From Porodaedalea pini (lineage: Eukaryota; Basidiomycota; Agaricomycetes; Hymenochaetales; Hymenochaetaceae), in the NCBI GenBank assembly GCA_002794775.1, contig NBAY01000003.1:1-64000 (forward strand): a stretch of 64,000 nt of DNA. Direction: 5' to 3'. Shown piece by piece: positions 58,018-64,000 of the stretch; positions within the stretch are counted from its first letter, which is position 1, and every line of letters starts with the position of its first letter. The translations under genes were made by a program, and so were the position numbers. Under the pieces are notes generated by a model. The model was not told the origin of the DNA. It did no database searches and saw only the letters and a list, made by a program, of their open reading frames with translations.

Positions 58018-58209
58018 AGAAACCAGTGTGTTGGAAAGAGACGACGGCGGTAGTTGAGAGCTTCAACAAGAGAGAGGCGCCTAACAAAACGCGAAAGACA
58101 CGAATCACGTTATGTCACAAGCGTGACGTCGCGCTTCGAGTTTGTCGCATGTTTCGTGGCGTTTTGTTCAACCTCACCCTGTCGACTGTGTCGACTTGAA
58201 GCTACCATT
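58018..58209. promoter_or_regulatory. Short bidirectional promoter smc6 / nur1-like
   Basis: 192 bp separate the two divergent ATGs. Both 5' leaders and promoters must share this space; no obvious TATA box. Confidence 0.5.
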
Positions 58210-59689
58210 ATGTTTCGTCGATTCACAAAGGCAAACTCAAATGCAGGTACCACGACGGGTTCTCCTGCACGACGGCAGAGTCGCAGTTTTGCCGACATGG
58301 GCACGGGTACGCCTCCAAGGTCACCTATGGCCACACTGCCGAATGGGCGCGCCAGCCCAGCATCAGGCATGACGCGGACACCTCGATCATCAATGGGCGG
58401 AGCTCAGCAGATCTCTCCTTCAAAAATGGCCACTCAGCAAATACCTCCGACAGAAGGGTTCTCCCTCTCGGCGTCGCAGCCGTTCGACTGGGAGGCCGTG
58501 CGGCTCAGGAAGCCACCTCCGTACGGTAGTCCGCTGGAAGGTGCCAGGTCCAAGGCAGCTCGGAAGAGTGAGACAGGGCTTAGGAATGCACAGAGACGCG
58601 TCGTTAGAAAGAAGAACTGGTTTAAAAGGTAAACACGCCATTGTCTACCTGGCTCGCGGAGCGTCGATTGACCCGTGGTTTAGAATCGCATCCTTGCCGA
58701 GCAGGATAATAGACGAGATCCAACTTTTTCCTCATAATGTTCCTCTACCGGATCCGAAGCCGAGCGCGTGGATAATCGGCGGATTATTGCACACTCTGAA
58801 CCTCTTTGTTCGCATCTCGCAGAACAGACAAGTCGCCGAGGAAGAACTACCATGGGCAGATCTATACAATGAACAAAGAGGTGCAAGCTGGTTCGACTGG
58901 GTAAGTACTATTTGCATAAGACTTTCACTTGTATTTAACAATGTACTCTGCAGACAACACCAGTAACCTTCCTCCTCATCGCAGCCTCCTTCCTCAACGC
59001 CTTCCGTCTCCTCTCCCAGAATCGCATTTACTTTCTCCACCACCGAACAGATCTCGTCAACTCTCCTCGCGCCGCCTTTGTCAACACCCAAATCGACCTC
59101 ACGCCACTCGACGCCCCTTCGCTCATCTATCGCATCTTCTCCTGGCTTCTGTATCAGTTCTCTGTTTCATGGCGCTTCCTACTCAATTTCAAGCCCCCCG
59201 CGCCACGCGTTGCCGACGGTGCACGTGTGGAACGCGTGCAGCAGTTGAGCGTGTGGGAGCCCGGCGAGTTGGAGATGAGCCTCTTTGCAGTATATTCGCC
59301 TGCGCATGCTTTCTTGTGGATGGCAACCACGGGCTCGAACTGGATCGTAATGTTCACGATCATGGGCATTGTTGGTCTCCAGGTTCGCTTTTTACTGCCC
59401 GCAGTTGTGCCTATCGTATCTTGCTAATATTCGCCTCTAGATACACCTGCTCACGAGCAGCTATGCGGGCCTGCTCAAAGACAAAGCGATCATCTCCGCG
59501 GAAGTCATGAACGAGTACAATGAGAAGGTCTGCCCTTAGCTTTTTCTTCCTCCTTAGCTTGTATATCTGACTTTTTTTTTCGGCTCATCTGCGCAGTTCG
59601 TCATCCCGCGTGTCAACCCTATCCGCCAGGACAAGTCCGTCATGACGCACCAGGCTGAAGTCATCGAACACTGGAATGAGTACGAATGA
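58210..59689 (+). CDS. Nuclear-rim Nur1/Mug154-like membrane protein (DUF2418)
   Basis: Five exons (58210-58628, 58705-58900, 58954-59382, 59441-59527, 59597-59689) give 407 residues. In yeast, Nur1 sits in the inner nuclear membrane and tethers rDNA and silent chromatin; Mug154 is the fission-yeast relative. Seen: a basic, Ser/Pro-rich N-tail ending RRVVRKKNWFKR, then DEIQLFPHNVPLPDPKP, a first helix region after WFDW (TTPVTFLLIAASFLNAFRLL), a WEPGELEMSLFAVYSPAHAF motif that looks like the DUF2418 core, a hydrophobic WIVMFTIMGIVGLQ, and a C-terminal FVIPRVNPIRQDK. Identification is by core motif and layout. Confidence 0.7.
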
Positions 59690-61749
59690 GACCGACTTAA
59701 AACCCTCGCGTAAGGTTATGGGTTATGGACGATTGAGAATGTGGATCTGGATGCTTTCTTTCCCCCTTCGCCGCGGAGACCATTCTACCCGACGCTTCCT
59801 TTCCCGTCTGTTCAAAGCTATGTTTCACGCGTGCTGTGTATATCCCGTCTGAACCGTTGCTATCTCCTTTGCTATGGAACAACTAATTGCTATGCGCTCC
59901 TTCCCGTGTATTATTTGTCATTTGAATAAAAGAAAACCGAAGAGCAGTAAGTATTAATGGCATGCGTCGGACGGCGACTCTCGACTCGGAGTATACTTTC
60001 TCGAGCTGTGAACGCGAGTCATGATCAGTAACTGCGTGTCATGCGGTGGAACCAAAGTTATGCAAGGGACAACACCATTTCCAACGAGATGCAACATGTC
60101 ACGGATGTATTATGTATATATATGAGGGCTAGTCATGATTAATATTGACATGCGTCGCGACGCGTCACGGTAAGTTTAGATTTCCAACTATTGAGTAGCT
60201 CCAGTACTACAGGTTGGCGCGGCATGTTACATCAACTCCGCCCGGCCCAGAGTTTTGAGTTTTAGAGTCCGAGAATTTTTTTCCTGTAATACAAGGAAAA
60301 TACTCATGAATCCGTGGTTTTTGATCTCCCATCAATTTGTTTCACTTTTGTCTGAAAAAAAAAACTTAAAAATTCAAATAAAAAATAGGGGCTAGGCAGT
60401 CAAGCTTGCCTTGCTCCTCCTGCCATTTTAGCCGGCAGGATCTGTATGAAAATGCCCCAGAGAAACACAAAATCACAATTTGCTATATTATTTTACACTA
60501 GCAAAGGACTTGATTTCTTTCAGGGTGCCATAGCCATGAAGAAATACAAGTCCCATTACTGTGTTCCTAACAATAAAGAGGTTAAAGAAGCTCTTCAATA
60601 GTTAAAGAAATAATGATCAGCGTTTGTCTTATGTAAAATTCCCTTTCTTGGACGCATTAAGTAATAAACAAAAATGATTTTTATTTATTTAAATATTTGT
60701 TTCACTTCTTGGTCAGAAATTTTTCAAAGGTCAAAATAAAAAATATCTGAGCAGCAAGTTCTGTAGATATGCATTGCAGCTATCTGTCTATATAGTTTAA
60801 TGTGCTAAATAAGGTGTTTTGACGGAGGAGATACAGTCGGGATTTGACGCGTCTTCAGTTGTCGGCTTTAGCCGCGCCGGACTGTAGTGCATGCAGTGCT
60901 TACATATTCATTCCCATCCTCATGCCTTCTTCTTGGAAGCCTGGCTCGGAAGATCAACGAATTGCACCTGTTGAATCGAATAATCAGCTCAAGAGGCGTG
61001 TCAAACTTGACCTGAACTTGAAACTCCGCCGACGCGTCGCGACGCGCCAGTTAACTTGATCACTAGTACTATATTAGCCTGCCGACACCGGATCAATGAA
61101 CAACGACTCGCCCGTACTGGTCAGGTCCAACATCATGTCAAGTTCAAGTTCACCATGGCCTCTTTCCACGCCCTGACTTTCACTTTGTATTTTGCATTGA
61201 CCGACCGTCCTCACTCAGCAAGGGTGCTCTTCCACTCTGACAAAATATACCCTTCAAACACCTCCAAACACACCTCCGAATTCCAAGATCCAAAAACATA
61301 TAAGTACATATACACAAAAGAAAGCATCCAACTAAGTAAGTGAGAGAAATCTCGAATGCTATTAAGCAGAACCCCAGCGGAAAATGTCAAAAGTCAAAGC
61401 CAGAATCAAAACAAAGTCACAGGAATGAAGATGCTGATTAAAAAAGTGAGGCGAGGTGTGAAGTGTCTGGCTACAAACAACGAAGAAATGGGAACGCTCG
61501 TATATAAGGAAGAGAGGAGAGTGGTTCGTGTAAAGGTAGAAGGGTGCGGGAAGGAGGATAGTTAGTTAGGAAAACAAGATAATAAAAGTCAGAACATCGT
61601 CCGCGTCGTCACTTCGTTTTTTTTCATACATAAAAACCGTTACATCGTCACGTTTTCGTCTTTTCTGTCCGGTTCGCATTAATCCGTATGTGTAAATTGA
61701 GAATGCGTATAGTTCATCCTTCGCTACAGCGTTGCAGTGAAGCAGACGA
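59690..61749. other. 2-kb gene-free interval with an AT-rich block
   Basis: No gene recognised. 60290-60840 is notably A/T-rich. The 12-bp palindrome GCGTCGCGACGC occurs twice (60152-60163 and 61034-61045), roughly flanking that block. Small frames at 61056-61565 have no recognisable domain. Confidence 0.5.
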
Positions 61750-64000
61750 TCATCCAAAGAGGGACGTTAAGCTCGTGAGCACGCTCTGCACGCCGTCGTT
61801 ACCAGTGGGCGCGCTCTGATACCCATCGTTCGGAGACGTGCCCGACGTATCATCATTCGCCTCCGCCGTGCTCGTGTCGTCGTTCTGATCCACCGTCGAG
61901 CCGTCGTTCGTCGAGAGCCCGTTCTGGCCCCACTGCACATCGGTTCAAGCGTTAGCATTTCCATCGATATTTGTAATTGATTGTATGAGATATCGGATAG
62001 GAGAGACAGGGTGAGAGGAAGATGGAGAGAAGGAAAGAGACTTGCCTGGTATTGTATCGCCCCGGAGATGCTCGAACTCGCCGCGGCAGTCAGCCACGCA
62101 GTATACGCATCGTCCAACTGCGAATCCGATACGCCGGTGCTCGACGTATCTGCACGTTTCCTCGTAGCCGTCGCTGTCGTGTTCCCAGATGTCGTTCCAT
62201 TAAACGGCGCGATCGTCGAATTGAACGGCACGAAGAACGGTGCGTTGTCCTGCGTCACGAGGCCGAAGGCCGTAAGCACTGTGGGCTTGCCCACCCTAAA
62301 CGGTAGAAACAAGGAGTATGGGCAAAGGAGACAAAAATAAGAGTGATCCCGTCAGCTTCTGTATATCTTTGTCGGGTTCTAGAGCCCCCGGAACGAGGAG
62401 AAACGCCGGGGCGTGTGTACAAATTGAAGTGAAAAGCGTATCACGATGGCAGGATGGGGAGATGGGGTTGTGGCAGGGCGACGTATTGAATGACCGGCGG
62501 GAAACAGTACGTACTCTTGTGCGAGCTGCGATTGGAACTGGATCCATGCGACGCCCGCATCGACCGTATTGTTGAATGCGGGGAGGTTCGGATCCGGGCC
62601 TGAGACGAAGTAGTCGTCCTGGTCCGGGAACAGCTGGCTGTATATGGCCCGCCGCACGCGAAACATAACATCATGCAGACCACACAGCATGTATCACGCA
62701 GCACGCATGTAAGCGGGAGAAGACATGCCAAGGGCGGTCGAAGGCGATGCCGAGAACACGCGCACACGGGGAGATTAGATATTCATCAGCTTCGGTACTT
62801 ATGTCGAATAGGGAACGAACGAGGGAAAGACGGCGACGCACAATGAGCCGAAACCGATAGAGGGTATGTTGAGGATGTCCTGCGAGTCAACACCAGAAGA
62901 CCCGTCGAACGCGGGTCCTACGGATGAGCTCACAGATGGGTCAGATTGCCCTATACCCGAAACGAGTAGAAAGAGTGAGCGCCGGCTACAAGATGACGAA
63001 TAAGGGAAGAAAACGCACGAGCTGCGATCCAGCGTCCACGGATGCGCAGGCCGTCGCCGCTGTGGAGCAACTCGCGCTTCTTCACCTCGCGCGTCTTCTT
63101 GCGCTTTTCCTTAACCTCAGCGAGGAGACGCTCGTTACTGACAGGTTTGACATTGCGCTTACGGCGCTGGGGCGTCGCAGACACGGATGGCTTGGGCGTG
63201 ATGGGGAAGAGCTTAGGGCAGTCTGCACACGCAAAGCCTTGCGAGCCGCTCGAGACAATGTGGTTCGGATCAATGCTCGCGACGTGTGCGCCGACATCCG
63301 CATGCCAGGCTGTGATAGTCGTCGTGTTGCATACATTACTGGCAGCGATGGAGCTATTGCAGCGCGGGTCGTTGGCGAGCTCCCATGCGAGCACGGCCGG
63401 GCTGTTCACGTAGCGCGTGACGATCTGCGTAGTGTAGTTCTTGAAAATGTCGACAATTGTCTCGTTGAGGTAGAACTCGTCGTGCTGCCTGGTTTCCGCA
63501 AATGCACGCACGTACGCGTCCATGCCGCCTAGATGAAACACAAATTGGTAACTTGGGTTGGTAGCCGGGGTGATAATTTCCGAAGAGATCGCCGATGGGC
63601 GGGGTACGGTGAGGAAAACTCACCGAAATCGTTCGAAAGGAAATTCCTCGGCAAGGAGTTATTCGTGCCCACTGTGACATCTCTCCGCCCGAGAGAGCCG
63701 TCGACAGGGACCTGAGTGGTGTTGTCGATGAGCGGAAGAGGGTTCCAGTTGTTAGTGAGCGAAAGAATAAGCAAGACTCCTGCGTCTTCAGCAGCGTTGA
63801 CGACCATGTCGAGCTTCTGCAGACCGTCAGTGCCGGTGTTAATTGAGGTCGTGCCGTTCTGGATGAGCTGGAACCATGTGCCGTTCACGGGGATTTCGTC
63901 AACGTCATTGAACGCCCAGGTGCGGACGACCTTTATGCCTGCGGCAGCGATACTTTGAACGGTTTTATTGATATCCGCCTCTGTGTTGAGAGACGGCAAC
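61750..64000 (-). CDS. GH5-like secreted glycoside-hydrolase fold (5' end beyond window)
   Basis: Partial gene on the minus strand; the start lies past 64000, the stop is at 61750-61752. The GH5 mannanase-like TIM-barrel landmarks are present: IKVVRTWAFNDVDEIPVNGT, AGVLLILSLTNNW, the FKNYTTQIVTRYVNSPAVLA stretch leading to WELANDPRC, ADVGAHVASIDPNHIVSSGS, then the last strand GKPTVLTAFGLVTQ. Many NxS/T sites fit a secreted protein. A Lys/Arg-rich linker (RRKRNVKPVSNERLLAEVKE) sits in the second half of the barrel, and the C-terminal tail is Asn/Asp/Gly/Ser-rich. The acid/base Glu of NEP is Asp here, and the usual nucleophile motif EEFG reads TAFG, so normal retaining hydrolysis is doubtful. 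The pattern looks family-conserved, not a random mutation. Confidence 0.8.

Noticed and set aside
1..64000. CRISPR arrays, bacterial-type operons, phage or plasmid features
   Set aside because: No spaced identical short repeats were seen, and spliceosomal introns throughout show a eukaryotic nuclear context.

Overview
The window reads as nuclear DNA of a basidiomycete fungus, most likely an agaricomycete. Genes are dense and cut by many short introns (about 50-75 nt, GT-AG with one probable GC-AG). Several families are typical fungal or basidiomycete ones: DUF6698, Shr3, fungal EI24, Nur1/Mug154-like, and a GH5 subfamily with altered catalytic motifs. The mobile elements are a chromodomain Ty3/gypsy retrotransposon and a Tad-like LINE. 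Genus cannot be told from the sequence alone. Homology calls come from motif and family recognition by eye; no database search was run.

Layout. 0.8-1.6 kb: a Ku70 vWA-domain fragment lacking both ends. 1.9-9.8 kb: a DUF6698 gene split by a complete Ty3/gypsy chromovirus (3100-9377, minus strand) with identical 427-bp LTRs, a 5-bp target duplication, a self-priming PBS and a -1 frameshift heptamer. 10.3-11.05 kb: an RTA1-like membrane protein with an apparent frameshift. 11.6-16.9 kb: Shr3 (amino-acid permease chaperone), EI24 and a RecQ-type helicase. 17.9-24 kb: Cdc25 phosphatase, a GDSL isoamyl-acetate hydrolase (Iah1) and tRNA-splicing endonuclease Sen34. 25.5-29.9 kb: a GCIP/cyclin-D-binding-like protein, a long gene-poor stretch and a 71-residue Cys-rich protein. 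30.1-33.6 kb: Rad3/XPD. 33.6-42.4 kb: a LINE inserted just upstream of the rad3 ATG, itself interrupted in ORF1 by a 2.45-kb solo-LTR-like insertion. 42.7-46.7 kb: a tandem pair of FAD monooxygenases with the same exon lengths. 47.5 kb: an intron-containing tRNA-Ile(AAU). 48-52.7 kb: two divergent coiled-coil proteins. 53.5-59.7 kb: SMC6 and a Nur1/Mug154-like nuclear-rim protein on a short shared promoter. 61.75 kb to the end: a GH5-like secreted protein running off the right edge.

The genes do not form one operon-like or biosynthetic system; most are conserved housekeeping genes (transcription/repair: Rad3, RecQ, SMC6; cell cycle: Cdc25; tRNA processing: Sen34, next to an intron-bearing tRNA further along). 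The accessory content is the transposon nesting and the duplicated monooxygenase. The strongest observations are structural: target-site duplications that restore interrupted reading frames exactly, the 11-nt LTR/PBS complementarity, the slippery heptamer six codons before the gag stop, and two in-frame TGA codons in the LINE ORF2. I found no CRISPR array and no clearly novel defence or biosynthetic system.
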